From: Hybos culiciformis
Lineage: Eukaryota > Arthropoda > Insecta > Diptera > Hybotidae
Assembly: GCA_964007475.1 (NCBI GenBank)
Contig: OZ023275.1
Coordinates: forward strand, 2,356,001-2,420,000
Direction of reading: 5' to 3'
Length of the DNA stretch: 64,000 bases
Position 1 is the first letter of the stretch. Every line of letters starts with the position of its first letter. The notes beneath the pieces were generated by a model. The model saw only the letters and a program-made list of their open reading frames with translations, did no database searches and was not told where the DNA came from. Positions 12,189 to 23,722 of this stretch are shown here, in pieces. A program made the position numbers and the translations under genes.

Positions 12189-12733
12189 GGTTTGATCGAT
12201 TAAATGAAAACAGGGGTAAATGCAAACATCAGTCTATGAAAATTTTAATTTGCGTGCAATGAATTAAAAGTAAATTGAAATTTATTGTTCAAACTCTAGT
12301 TTATAAGTTTTACACACTTCCGGTTTAAATAAATTTTCGCAAATATTCATAGATTTGTTGTATTAAAAAAAAGTTGTTTAGAAGGTTCATCATAATAAAA
12401 ATGTATGTGTTTTAAACTTGAGTCAGTTTAATCAGGTTAATAGAGTTTTCGACAAATGAAATATGTCCTGATTACACGAAAAAAAAAATTATCGGTTGCC
12501 CACACATTGTGCATGAATAATAAAAAACAAAAGGCTAAATAAAAAAATAGCATAAAAATTATATAATTTTTTTTTTTTAATTTCATTGTCTAATTTTTAT
12601 TTAGAAATTTAACAAAAACAAAATTTAAAAAAAAAATAACAAAATTAACCTGGCTTAAAATATTCATCGCGTGAACAGAAATTGTCATTTGAGGGATAAC
12701 GTGATTTAATTTATGAATAACTTTACTAGATTG
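12189..12733. other. intergenic
   Basis: Contains one isolated GGGGTAAATGCAAAC motif near 12213, related to the ends of the element at 13503-14097. Otherwise AT-rich and without recognisable content. Confidence 0.5.
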
Positions 12734-13132
12734 GAATAGTAGATTGTAATGTAACACATGTTAAGAAAATTTCTTATTACAACGAGTTGTGTATTTACAC
12801 AAAAACACACGCGTCAATACTTTGACAAGTGTGCATGTGTTTTTGTGTAAATACACTACGAGCTGTATAACAAATTTTATTAACATGTTTTATATACTGC
12901 TTTAATGTGCATGTGAGAGGTAGTTGCAATATATACATTTGCAATGCAAAAAATAAACAAATCAAAATGAAGCAAGTAAATAAAATTTAATTAATACGGA
13001 AAAGTGTGTAGATAAAATTTGCTTAAATAAATAATTATATGTGCATAAACAGCAAATTGTAACGAAGATTTTCATTTACTGAACTAAATTTACGGTAGTA
13101 AAAACAACTTACCGATCACATGCACATTAAAA
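12734..13132 (-). mobile_element. Helentron-like element, copy 3 (short)
   Basis: This is the most diverged of three copies sharing the order: 5' subterminal repeat, core, inverted 3' subterminal repeat, long palindrome, AATCTACTATT end. Here the element lies on the minus strand. Its 5' motif reads TTTAATGTGCATGTGATC on that strand (plus positions about 13114-13131) and is inverted at 12901-12916 as TTTAATGTGCATGTGA. The palindrome at about 12755-12895 has arms around GTATTTACACAAAAACACAC and GTGTTTTTGTGTAAATACAC. The terminal AATAGTAGATT is at 12734-12744. The architecture (subterminal inverted repeats plus a terminal stem-loop, no true TIRs) is that of Helentron/HINE-type rolling-circle elements. 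The class assignment is inference. Confidence 0.6.
12755..12895. repeat. long palindrome at the 3' end of Helentron-like copy 3
   Basis: Arms containing GTGTATTTACACAAAAACAC and GTGTTTTTGTGTAAATACAC flank a short centre. TTAAGAAAATTTCTTATTAC on one side mirrors ATAACAAATTTTATTAAC on the other. The single strand would fold into a long hairpin. Confidence 0.75.
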
Positions 13133-13352
13133 AGTTTTACCGAGTGTTTTTTTCATTTGCTGTTTGTAACGAAGATTTTCTTAAGTAAAACTGAATTTTA
13201 AGTTGAAGACCAAAAAATAAATACATACATAGTTTAAAAAGCTGTTGCTATACTGGTAAACTTTTTAGCTTTAATTTAATTATCATATATTTCATTTAAG
13301 AGATTTACAATTTAAAAAGATTAGTTTTGACGTTTTCGTTTCTCCTACAGAT

Positions 13353-13495
13353 TAATTGAAGGGGTAGTGGTATTGTCATTATCCTACAGTGTGTTCGGTC
13401 GTGGGTTCAATTCCCACCTCGGGCTGGAATTTGTGTGAATTTTTCAATTGTCCACTTGAGATAAGTGTTTGAGTTGTTTAAAAAAAAAAAAAAAA
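13353..13495 (+). mobile_element. tRNA-derived SINE, copy A
   Basis: The segment runs from GGGGTAGTGGTATTGTCATT through GGGTTCAATTCCCACC (an RNA polymerase III B-box-like sequence) into GCTGGAATTTGTGTGAATTT and ends in a long A run at about 13480-13495. It is nearly identical to the copy at 16291-16410 but has lost the first bases of the tRNA-like head. A tRNA-like 5' half, a unique 3' half and a terminal A tract are the hallmarks of a SINE mobilised by a LINE. Confidence 0.68.
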
Positions 13496-13502
13496 CGTAA
13501 AA

Positions 13503-14097
13503 TTGGGGCAAATGTGAACTTCAATTGTCCCAGGGTAAATGTAAACAAGGACTAAAATTATTTGATAATAATATTGGGGTAATTATATAAATATTTTACT
13601 TATTGTTTTTTTTTTAAAAGAGTTGGTGGGAGGGGTAATTGAAAACAAAGCTTTAATTATTTTGAGAATTTTGGTATTTCAATGTAAACAAAAAATCCTT
13701 TTTTATAAAATTTTTGAGAATTTATCGAGCAATATATAAAAAAATCAAGATAAACTATAAAATTCAAGGGAGAACATTGTAAATTGGGGTAAATGAAAAC
13801 ATGAAGCTTACCATAACAAAAAATAAGTTGACATATGTTTTTGCAGAAGGTTTACATTTCCAAGTTCAGATTTTTATTGTTGCCACACTTTTTGTAAAAT
13901 ACGTGTTCACAATCCCCCAATTTGCTTAAGTTTGAAATTTTGTGGTAATAGAAGCATTAAAATGATAAAAGATTTCATGTTATAATTTTGAACTGAAAAG
14001 AAATATTGGTGAATATAACAATTTCCGTACAAAAATATTGAATTGAAAATAACAAAAATATCTTTCCAAAAAATACTTTGTGCACATTTACCCCAAG
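13503..14097. mobile_element. TIR element with GGGGYAAATG ends, about 595 bp
   Basis: The left end TTGGGGCAAATGTGAAC and the right end GTGCACATTTACCCCAA are inverted versions of each other (15 of 17 bases). Inside, related GGGGTAA(A/T)TG motifs recur at about 13529, 13574, 13633 and 13785. No transposase frame. It starts eight bases after the SINE A tail. No target duplication seen, so the assignment to a DNA-transposon class is open. Confidence 0.45.
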
Positions 14098-15710
14098 AAA
14101 ATGAAAATGCTGTTTAATTTACCCGGTCTAGCCCTTCATACGGCCTTTTATTTATGTATACTAGTGGGTAGTGGTCCCTATGAACACAGGATTATGTAAA
14201 AGCAAAAAAAAACATTATTATTATTATTATTAATAGATTAAATTTTATTATCCCATAATAAACTTTAATTTTTGATTAAAAATGCAAAAATATAAGGAGT
14301 TAACTAACACTAACTTATTTTTATCCAATTCCCTAAGAATTTTTTTTCTGATAGAAAAATTCAAATTTTCGGAGGAACTTGATATTTTTTTCCCGTTTTG
14401 TATGGAAATTGTTGTTATAAAAAGTTCGTGATTTGCGATAATATATTAGGCATTTACGATAATATTAGATATATATTTATGATAATATTAGATATCTAGG
14501 TAGATAGTAGCTCGGTGGATTCCAATGCTTAATGCTGTGGTTATAGAGACTACAAGATAGCATGAATAATTAAATATCAAAATTAATTAAAAATAAAAAT
14601 CAAAAGAAAAGTTAACGAAAATAAAAAAAAAAAATACAAATAAAAAAAGTAAAAAAAAACAAAAAAAGTAAAATAATAACAAAAACAAAGTAAAAATAAA
14701 AACTAAAAAAAAGTAACAGTAAATTTTTTTATATTTGAGGTTCTTTTGCTCTAAATTTACACCTCTCGAATCCATTGGGCCGAAACCGGCACCATTGGAA
14801 AGATTATTTTCCGTAAATAATTCAATCTGACGTCTATTTTCGAAGTTGATCAAATTTTTAGTCATCTTCGTAAACAAAATTTGAATTTTTTTATTATTAA
14901 TAAAGACTAGACTGGACGAAACAACGTTCGCGCCGGAATTGACTACTTAAAAATAATATTAAGATTAAGATTTAATAATAATAAAATAGTAGTGATATTT
15001 TTTATTCTTTTTCGTATTTTTTAGGAAACGCTGATTAACCAGTAGGTAAATGAAATAAAAATTCATCACCCCGGTAAAAATTGTCACTCTTTTTATATTT
15101 TGTTTATTCCACACCAAATTGATTAAATGTCTAGAAATCATTTATTATTTTGACTAATTTATTAAAGATATACAATAGTATGTACATATATAGGTACAAG
15201 TGAATTATAAATAAATTATGTTCAAAAATTGTACATTATGTGATAGAATATAATTTATTGATATGTGATTTGCACATATGTAAATTAAATTAAAATTCTT
15301 ATTTATTATAATTGAATAAAACTTGTAAAAAAATAACTACAGTTAACTCAGTTATTATAACCTATAAACACTGTTATTTAACTGACTTTCTAGCTAAATA
15401 AACCAGTGAAAATAACTATTTAATGCTGTTATATTCTAATATATGAAACCTATTCTTTTGTAATTCCGAACTTAAAATAAAAAAAAATTTCATTCCATCA
15501 AATATTTCTCTGAAAACTCTAAATCTAAAACAAGTTGTCCATTTGAGTTTTTCAATGAGATCGGCGACTAGATTTTGTTATTTTGTAGAAATGTCATTCG
15601 AATTAAAATTTAGTGTAAAGAACTATACGTGTGAATTATGGGATATCTAAAGAAATAACATAGATAGGCCATCACAATATAAATTCAGGACACTTAAAGA
15701 ATATTGTAAC
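14098..15710. other. intergenic with (ATT)n and an unassigned minus-strand frame
   Basis: Holds a TTATTATTATTATTATTAA microsatellite at about 14215-14233 and a doubled GATAATATTAGATAT motif at about 14458-14495. A 96-codon minus-strand frame at 14587-14877 has a balanced first half (LINFENRRQIELFTENNLSN) and a low-complexity hydrophobic end produced by A-rich DNA. It has no recognisable domain and I do not call it a gene. Confidence 0.45.
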
Positions 15711-15848
15711 AATGCAACAACACAAACACTAAATTCAAGTAAACAAATCCAAAAATTAACACAAAATCCAGTCCGAAGAAGGAATCAAACCCATGACCGA
15801 ACATGCCGAATGAAAAGGACAATATGTACTACTACAACATGACGGCCG
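15711..15848 (-). mobile_element. tRNA-derived SINE, copy C (diverged, inverted)
   Basis: On the minus strand it reads CGGCCGTCATGTTGTAGTAG, then GTTCGGTCATGGGTTTGATT, then GACTGGATTTTGTGTTAATT and a TTTAGTGTTTGTGTTGTTG end. It matches copies A and B along their length at roughly 75-80 % and preserves the 5' end CGGCCGTCAT found in copy B. It is inverted relative to A and B and is the most diverged of the three, so it probably inserted earliest. Confidence 0.65.
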
Positions 15849-16290
15849 TTTACTGTAAAATAAAATTTAAAATAAACTACTTACTAGTAAATTGCATCTT
15901 TATTTATCCCTACAAAGCAGTTTATTGTTGAATTCCATGTAATACTCTGATGCAATTTCCTTCAATTTTAGTATTGCCGGTTTGAAGTAAAGTTCATTAA
16001 GTCACAATTATGCATTTACGAGAAAACAGATATATATCTGTTTTTTAGTTCTTTCAATGTACTTTCTTTATGGCACTGACACTTATTTTCATGTCTTATC
16101 TTTAAAAAAACCAAAGAGACTAAAATGTTAACCTTTAAACCAACGATATGTACGTGTACATAAAGAATTATTATATAGAAGATACAATTTTTTTTTTCTT
16201 TTTTCACCTCGTCCTGATATGAATTTACCACTCGAAGAGCTAACTTTTGAGAAGAGTCCATGAATTTGATATAATAATTGATTTATTTGT
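15849..16290. other. intergenic between SINE copies
   Basis: AT-rich sequence between SINE copies C and B. The two short minus-strand frames here carry no recognisable protein. Confidence 0.5.
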
Positions 16291-16410
16291 CGGCCGTCAT
16301 AGTGTAGTGGTATTGTCATTATCCTACAGTGTGTTCGGTCGTGGTTTCGATTCCCACCTCGGGCTGGAATTTGTGTGAATTTTTCAATTGTCCACTTGAT
16401 CTAAGTTGTT
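16291..16410 (+). mobile_element. tRNA-derived SINE, copy B (complete head)
   Basis: The head CGGCCGTCATAGTGTAGTGG contains an A-box-like TAGTGTAGTGG (16300-16310), and GGTTTCGATTCC (16343-16354) is a B-box. The roughly 75-nt head has the size and internal promoter spacing of a tRNA. Its first bases resemble tRNA-His or tRNA-Asp, but the anticodon arm (CATTATCCTACAGTG) does not fold as a functional tRNA. The tail GCTGGAATTTGTGTGAATTT and CAATTGTCCACTTGA is shared with copy A. Confidence 0.68.
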
Positions 16411-17067
16411 TTTTATTTATAACCTCAATATAAAGTGCTTGAAATAAGAAAAAATAACTGTTCTATGTTTGCTGCCAAAAGTGTGATGAAGCTTAGTAGT
16501 AATTCATTAAATCATTTTTTTAAGTTTTAAAGCTAACTAAAATGAATTTATATGAAAACTTTAAACTAAATCTTTGAAAATATAGACATTTTTAATATGT
16601 ATAAAAGCCAAAAATCAATATTTTTAGATTCAGTTTCTTTCTCATTTCTGATTCTTTAAAAGAAAACTTTTCTTTGCAAAACTTTTCACCGACCAACATT
16701 AATTTTATTTCAAGTATAGAAAAAAAAATTAAACTTAAATCCTATGTGTATAAGTATATAAAAAAAAAAACAAATAATAAAATAGTTTTCTATTTGTTAT
16801 TATACTTTAACAAAAGAATAGAAAATTAATCTTAAAAAAATTTTCTTTCCACTTCATTAAATAAAATTTTACAATAAAAATGATCTTAGAAGTATTAGAA
16901 AAGAAAAACTTTAAAGTTTTTTATTAGCATTTTTTATAAATTCCGTCATTTCGATATGGATAGATGATGTTACTTGATTAAATACATATAATAAACAATT
17001 TTTGTTTTTATTTATCTAATCTTACTGGAGAGATTTTCATATTATGTCTAATTATTGTGTATGAGTA
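16411..17067. other. intergenic, nothing recognised
   Basis: AT-rich DNA with A-runs. No gene, repeat boundary or RNA signal seen. Confidence 0.6.
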
Positions 17068-17415
17068 AGGTTTCTGAAACGGATAAACCGAAGCTAAAAA
17101 TCCGCGGTTTTCTTCTCATGCATTCGAAACCAATGTCCGGAATTAGAATGCAAATCCGATATAACGTTCTTTTTTAAATTAGTTGGTCTACTGGAGATCG
17201 AGTATTTTCAATTTCGACCAATTTGTGTACAAAAATCGGATCAGGATTATCTGATTGAATATTCTTATTTATCATATTACCATATTATTTGAAATTGAAT
17301 AAAGATGTATAAAAATATACTTAATCATTATTTCGGTTATTCGATATCCGGCGGTTTTGAAAAATTCAAAAACAGAATCTGACGGATATCAAAATACCGC
17401 ATTTTCAGAAACCCT
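17068..17415. mobile_element. possible TIR element with AGGTTTCTGAAA ends
   Basis: The left AGGTTTCTGAAACGGATAAA and the right ATTTTCAGAAACCCT (17401-17415) are inverted matches over about 12 bp. The interior is less AT-rich than its surroundings and holds a repeated ATCCG(C/G)CGGTTTT-like motif near both ends (about 17098-17111 and 17345-17360). No target duplication and no ORF, so this is a tentative call. Confidence 0.35.
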
Positions 17416-18880
17416 TCAGAGCTTAAAATTATAGAAAAATATGTTCAATATGTTAAACTATATTTTATTTCAATTATTTTTTTTTGGAAAAAAATAAATA
17501 ATATAAACTTTGTCTAAATTTTTCGTAATAAATATTCATTTCAAATGTAAATGTAGAATAATCACAATTCCAATGTAAGCTTATTTTAACTGGCTGAAAA
17601 ATCACATTTTGAAAAAAAATTTAAAATCTTATTTAAACCATATCAGTTTTTTTTTTATTTAAGAACTATAATCTATGTAAAGTATTATATTAAATTTTAA
17701 ACATGAACCTAATTTACCATTTAAACAGTTTTCCTTTAATTTTGTTTTTTCGTTTTATTTTCAATAACACTTCATTTTCCAACAAAAAGGAAAAAGATCA
17801 TTAAACGCCCCTTGAATAAATAAATTTTTTTTTTAAACGAAGCGTTAACTAAGCACCTATAAAATGAATTCTTAAATAAAGTTTCTTCCACTTTCCACGA
17901 AAATAATTTTACCCTACCATTAAGTTTTTTTTTTTCTTGAAAATTTTTTGATTAAAGAATGAAAAAAGAAAAATTGTTCAAAATTTTTTTATCTGTCTTA
18001 ATAGTAATTTTTAAGAAATTTCAATTCACACGTTCACGTTTTCTAATATGTATAAAATTGACAAAACTTACGATTTGTGAAAATCAATTTTTTTTCATTA
18101 TGAATTTGATAGTAGAGAATTTAGTGTCTTGTTAAAGAAAGACGTGTATAGGGAATAGGCTCCATAAAATACAACAATTAACTATGATAATTTTTTTTAA
18201 ATTGCTACCGTTTTATATAAAAATAATAAAAATTAACTTAAAAAATAATTAATTTATAGTTCAAAAAATTAAATTTAACTATATTTGATAGTTTTATATG
18301 AATTATGAATGTAGGTACTATACATATTTTCCGTACCATATAATATAGTTTTTTGTTCATTGTAAAAAAATAGAGTGTTCTTTTTTAATATTTTATTAAC
18401 CAAGTACTTATTTTCAAAATTTTAATTAAACCTATTTTTAATTATAAGACATCATATGATGAAATGATTGAGTTTATAGATTTTGGTTTAAAACTATATC
18501 TAATAACAAGTAATTAAATAACTTTTATGACAGAAATTATTATAAAAACACAAAATAAAAAGTAGTGTGTGCATCACCCAAATGAGCGCACGGTACGTCT
18601 GTATGACCTTTATAAATTAAAACAAATCTATATACTTATTATATAAAACCATTTTATGACAAGTAAAATTTAAGATGTTTTGTCAAAAAAGATCAATGAG
18701 AAATAGTAAACTAATAAATCACAAACGTTATCAGACTTTTATGATAAGGTAACTATAAAGCGCGATGTACATAAACACTCTTGCCTGAACTCTGTCTAGA
18801 TATCTTATATTGAATTAATATTATTATATTATATTATGTATTAATTATATTATATTATTAATATATTGAATGAAAAAACA
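17416..18880. other. intergenic, nothing recognised
   Basis: AT-rich, with homopolymer runs and a TATATTATATTATTA-type simple repeat at 18815-18870. No gene. Confidence 0.6.
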
Positions 18881-18960
18881 ATTCGGTAGAATTTGAACCC
18901 AAAAAGTCAGTATTATATACTGTGATCTAGTCACGTGAACCATCGTTCTCACATCGTTAC
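18881..18960 (-). pseudogene. tRNA-like relic (SINE head or tRNA pseudogene)
   Basis: On the minus strand the segment contains GATGGTTCACGTGACTAG (A-box-like) and TGGGTTCAAATTCTACC (B-box-like), about 45 nt apart as in a tRNA. A region TCACAGTATATAATACTGAC sits where the anticodon arm would be. Acceptor-stem complementarity is poor, so it is not a functional tRNA. It is unrelated to the SINE family at 13-16 kb. Confidence 0.35.
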
Positions 18961-19040
18961 GATTTAATAGTTTAAACTGAAATATTGTTGGCAAAAAAAA
19001 ATAGAATTAATTTATTATAATATTTGTTAATTTATATTAT

Positions 19041-19082
19041 TCTTGTTATGAAGAGGACTGCAACAAAGGTCGAAACGTCGCA
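19041..19082 (+). ncRNA. hammerhead-ribozyme-like relic
   Basis: ATGAAGAG (19048-19055) lies 16 nt before GAAACGTC (19072-19079). Between them GGAC...GGTC can form a short stem. A hammerhead core needs CUGANGA, stem II, then GAAA. Here only the first C is replaced by A, which would abolish C3-G8 pairing and activity. The CGAAACGTCG motif is common at the ends of Penelope-like retroelements, which are known to carry minimal hammerheads. This is probably a dead fragment of such an element. Confidence 0.25.
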
Positions 19083-22000
19083 GCATATAAAATCTCTTAA
19101 TATTAATAAAGTAGATTATCTGATGAAATTGGTCGTTTATATCATTAAATACATTAAAAACAGACTTTAACCAAACCCAAAAAAAACTTTAGTTTTTAAA
19201 ATTATAAAACTAAATTAGACCAATTAAATAAGACATTATGTAAATAAATAAATTTAAATTTTCGGATAAAAAATTTCAATAATTTAATGTCTTTAAAATT
19301 GCATACTTTTAGGCCGGCCGTTTCTAAATTTATTTTAAATTTTTTTCTTGTAATGCTGCAATTGTGTAAAAAATTAATTTTTAAAAAAGTAATCAATTGG
19401 GATTTTCAGAGTATAGTCGAAAGACCTATCTAAAATACTAAACTTATTTCCTCTTACTTGTTTATATAATCTCGCGGACATGTGTAATTCATTTCCGTTT
19501 CACTTTTGATTTTTGACCTATGTAATTTGAATTCACAAGTATTGCTAAAAAGGTTTCATTTCAATAAGTTAAAATTTTTAGATACGGTCAAAGATACGGT
19601 CAATATCGAGATAATTTAAAAAAATGTAATATGTTAAAACAAATAAATCAAACAGCCAAAAAAACATTGATAATTTGATAGTAGACTTGAATACAAGATG
19701 CAGTAGTTGACATTTATAAACGCTTAGGTGAATATTCTGTAATGCCAATATATATGTAAATTTGATCAAAAATGAAACCATATATATGTGTTCTAATCTG
19801 TTCCGAAAGTTATATAAACAAAAATATTTACAATGTGACTTTTAAAATTTATATTCATAAATTTGTAACTCCCTTGTTGTAATAATATTTTATGTATTTT
19901 AGGAGATGCAATCTATCTGTTATAAAACTTTGGTAAAAGTTTATTGTTATTACCAAAAAAAAAAAAATGAATCAAAGAACAAACAATATATTGTCCCAGG
20001 AATTTCAAAATCTATAAAACATATATATATTATATAATATATATATATATATTTATTTGAACATATTCGATAATATAGATTTGTATTGTGTATTTAAAAC
20101 TTTGTGGTATACATATATAATGTTAAGAATATTAAATTCTTTGGAGTATGTAAATTTTGTTATTATTATAATATAAAAATTATATTTTACGTTTACAGAA
20201 TAATACGTATGGTGAACATAATTTCAAAAACCGAAATATTGGAAAATTGACACTTACAGTCTCGATACCCGATTTTTCGTTGATTTCTAGATTTCATCAG
20301 AATGTCACAATATTAACATCGAAAATAAATTTACGAAACAGTAATCAGCTTACTCAATAAAACTCTATATAAATTATTAACTATTTATTTTTAAATTATA
20401 AAATTGTACTATTATAAATAACTTTTATGACTTCTTAATTGCCATTATTTTTAATTGTAGGTTGGGCACACAAATATAATTTCATAAAATAAATATGCTG
20501 AAGCTAATTTGTTTATTAATTATTCCACCAGCATTGTAGAAATGAATTGTTTCTGATACCTGAGTAGTAGAATAACATTGTATTTGATAAAGTATAGTTT
20601 TTTGAGTAAAAGGCTTTAAAGTTTTTTAAAAATTAAAAATTTGTACGTAGTTTCATATAAAATTGAAATCCAATATTTTCACATTTAATACATAAAACAT
20701 GGGTACACAAGATCAAGATTTTCAATAATGAATAGAAGTTGTACTCATAAACAGCACGACGGCGAATCCAATGGTGCTATAATCGAATATTTGCATAATA
20801 TATACAGTTCATTCAATTACGACTAAAAAATGAATTGTTACCAAAAATTTAAAGAAGTCAGTATCTTATTATATAATTAAGATTCTGACTTTATTCTATG
20901 TGAATAGAATAGAAAAATCCTTAATAATTACTTAAATTAGAAGTCTACAAAGCTAAAAACAAAAATAAACGGAATGCCAAATAAATGTTATTAAGATATT
21001 AAATATAATGCAAAGGGTAGCTAAGAATAAATTAGTTTTAATTCCATAAATTTAATAATAACTAGTAAGTTTGATGGATAAATTATTTTTAAAATTAAGT
21101 AGTTTAAATTTCATCAGCATATGCTTACATAATATGAACTTACAATATAATATGAATTAAATAAAAAATATTGTATGCAAAAGATACTTAACTAAATAAA
21201 TAATTATAACTACTACTGTAAAAAATAATACAACTTTAAAAATTTAATACTCTGAAAATTTAAACCTTATGCTATCATCTACGTAGAGAAAAAATTTATT
21301 TTATTTTTTATTTTATTCTTCTTTTTTTTTTGTAAAAATTCATCTACCTACATAGAATAAAAATAAAATTATTGAATAAATTTGTTATGTCAGCTTAACC
21401 AAGAAAATTTCCATAATTCTTTTGATTTTTAAATATTCAGCATAATTCTGTAAAATAAACAATTTCATACCGCAATCTCTGAATAATAATTTAAATTGTT
21501 CTTATAAAAAAAAAATTCTGAGACAAGTTAATTCATAAAACAATTAAAATATTATGAGAATCAAATTTTGAAAACTTTTTTGAACAAAATTGCAATGATA
21601 TGAAACTACACATATGTTAAAAAATTTTAGCAAACATATCATTAAACATTTTACAACAATTATTGTAACAAAAAATTATTAGTTTTTGGCAAGAATTTTA
21701 GCAAGAAAAATTTTGAATTTTTTTTTTTCTAAATTCAATATCGAAGTAATGCTTTTGATAGTTTTCAAGGTTATTGGGCTCGTTTTCGAGATATTTGCGA
21801 GGACCTAAAAATTTTCTGAATACGTCTTCTTTTCAAGAGGACAAATATAGTAACCGTGCCTATAAAACTATAGAAAAATGTTATTTCGACTAAAAACAAG
21901 TTGTCTCTATAATTGACTCACTTAATTACGTTAAAAAAATCAATATAAGAGCAGTATAAAACATATGATTTCAATTGAATAAATCATCTTTTCATTTACT

Positions 22001-22378
22001 TAAAAAAAAAACATTTTATTCTTTTGCAAATAAAGCAAATTCATTGATTCTAAATAGTTCTCTACACACTTTTCAAAGCACAAAAAATTAATTTAATTTC
22101 AAAAAGTTAAAAAGTTGAGAATTTTAATTAAACATTCTTTCATAAAATATAAAAAGTTTCTACTTCTGTATTGATAAGCACATTAAAACCTATATGTTTT
22201 TATTTTTTAGCTTTCATATTCATGTTTATAAATAACTAACTACCTACTAAACAATAGTTTAGATATTTTTAATTTCTCTTTCTATGCTATGATATGATTT
22301 TTATAGTAATTTAAGATTTTAATATGATTTAATGATGTGCTCCAATTTTTTTATGAGCTGAAAATATTATATCGAAAA
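19083..22378. other. intergenic desert
   Basis: AT-rich. It holds a (TA)n tract at about 20025-20055 and a short direct repeat AGATACGGTCA(A) at 19580-19600. A motif near 20763, GAATCCAATGGTGCTATAAT, is partly shared with about 48622 (GAATCGAATGGTGCTATTGT). No gene. Confidence 0.6.
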
Positions 22379-22386
22379 TCGAGACT
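22379..22386. repeat. 8-bp target-site duplication, left
   Basis: TCGAGACT immediately precedes the hAT end CAGTGGCGTAGCGAG and is repeated exactly at 23767-23774. Confidence 0.85.
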
Positions 22387-23149
22387 CAGTGGCGTAGCGA
22401 GCTTAACTCGCGCCCGTGGCACAATACCTTCTTAGCGCCCGCCATTCGAAAACCATATTTTATTATATGTAAATTATACTCGCAAATTAATAAATAAATA
22501 AAGTAAAATAAATAAAGTCATAGGCTCAAGCTAGGCTTTAAATTTGAGACAAAAAATACAGTTGAGAAAACAAGACTAGATTTTGAAATGTATATGATCA
22601 TCTAGAATTTGTTCAAAAGATACCTATTATTTATTTTACATATTTATAAAGAAATATTTTAAAAACACACAATTTTAAAACAATTAAAAATTAAATATTT
22701 ATTATCTCTATAAAGACCCATATATTTAAACATAATATGATTATAATACCTACTAATTACTATGTATTAATTTTCGTTGCTTTTGATGGAGCAAATTTAT
22801 CAATAATATTATCAAAGTTGATTATTTCAAATTTTTCTCTTTCCACACTTAAAAAGTCCCTTACATTTCCTTAACACAACAATAAAATTCATTAAATTTA
22901 AAGAAAAACAAATCCGAAGACGTGCCATGTCTATTGTGGGACTTCTAATACAAATTGTTCCAGAATCAACTTTATAAAATTAAAAAATATTTTGAATCAA
23001 GTATCTTTATAAATAAAATAAAATCTAGTAATAATTTTAGATATGTCAATCTAAATTGAAAATTAGAAATTAATCATTAATTATAGAAAATAGAAACATT
23101 AATTCAAATAAAATAAATATTTAAATAAATAATCGGGTTTCTATAATAA

Positions 23150-23312
23150 AGTGTTTGGAATCCCTTTCTTTTGTTGCTTTGTTGCAGGAAAAACTGATAT
23201 ATCAGCTCCAGTATCGATAAGAAATTTCTCTTTGGTTTTCTCTTCTTGTATGAAACTACGACATACTTCTTGCACGCCCCCATCTGTCGTCACGATAGAG
23301 GCTGATTTTAGT
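23150..23312 (-). pseudogene. retrotransposon aspartic protease fragment
   Basis: One minus-strand frame reads FLIDTGADISVFPATKQ. DTGA is the catalytic motif of retropepsins (DTG at plus positions 23207-23215), and the hydrophobic residues before and after it are as in Ty3/Gypsy proteases. Upstream in the same frame lies SIVTTDGGVQE. The frame has no reverse transcriptase after it and is cut by ordinary AT-rich sequence. It is separated from the gag frame above it by a frame change, so the fragment cannot encode a working polyprotein. Confidence 0.7.
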
Positions 23313-23323
23313 TTTTTGAAAAT

Positions 23324-23635
23324 TCACATGGAGCTCGTTGCTTTGTCTCCGAACTTCCAGTGATACCAGCAATTCTTATGTTCTTTTACTCTTGAGGATG
23401 ATCTCGATCGGGATGTCTTGTTAAAATTCTTCTTATTAATCATATCAAGTTGTTTTAAAACTTGTTCAACTTGTTGTTCAATTCTACTAAATCGTTCACT
23501 AGAATCTTGCATCTTGTTTGAAATCTGTTGCACCATGGGTTGATCTAACTGGTTATTTATTTTATCAGCCATAACTGCAAGTTTGTCAAGTTCATCTGAG
23601 CTTGCTGATAGTATTATTTTGATTGAGGACGGAAG
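23324..23635 (-). pseudogene. Gypsy-type gag C-terminal fragment
   Basis: The frame is open from 23635. It contains SASSDELDKLAVMADKI, then a polar coiled-coil-like stretch (RIEQQVEQVLKQLDMI), a basic/serine segment and CWYHWKFGDKA. This order and the C-x-Y-H-x-x-F-G-x-K-A signature are typical of the C-terminal gag region of insect Ty3/Gypsy elements. The zinc-knuckle-like end is broken off by a stop at 23324-23326, and the region upstream of 23635 has a TGA in frame. It lies wholly within the hAT element, so it was captured by it or inserted into it and then deleted down. No LTRs are visible. Confidence 0.68.
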
Positions 23636-23689
23636 TCATTGAAATCACAATTTATTTCCAGCAAATTTTGGTTTTGCGGACCATTTGGC

Positions 23690-23722
23690 GCCTTTTTGAG
23701 TAGCGCCTTTTTGAGTAGCGCC
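23690..23722. repeat. 16-bp tandem duplication in hAT subterminal region
   Basis: GCGCCTTTTTGAGTA appears twice in a row, followed by a third GCGCCC start. Such subterminal repeats are frequent in hAT elements, where they can be transposase-binding sites. Confidence 0.6.

Noticed and set aside
14587..14877. 96-codon minus-strand frame
   Set aside because: The second half is a low-complexity F/L run from poly-A DNA, and the first half matches no family I know. There is no splice or conservation evidence.
16291..16365. Functional tRNA gene
   Set aside because: The A- and B-boxes are present but the acceptor and anticodon stems do not pair. The same head occurs with a shared non-tRNA tail in other copies, so it is a SINE.
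20025..20055. (TA)n palindrome as a structured element
   Set aside because: Simple dinucleotide repeat, common throughout this genome.
23151..23363. 70-codon plus-strand frame
   Set aside because: It is the antisense of the retrotransposon protease fragment, which carries the recognisable IDTGAD motif on the other strand.
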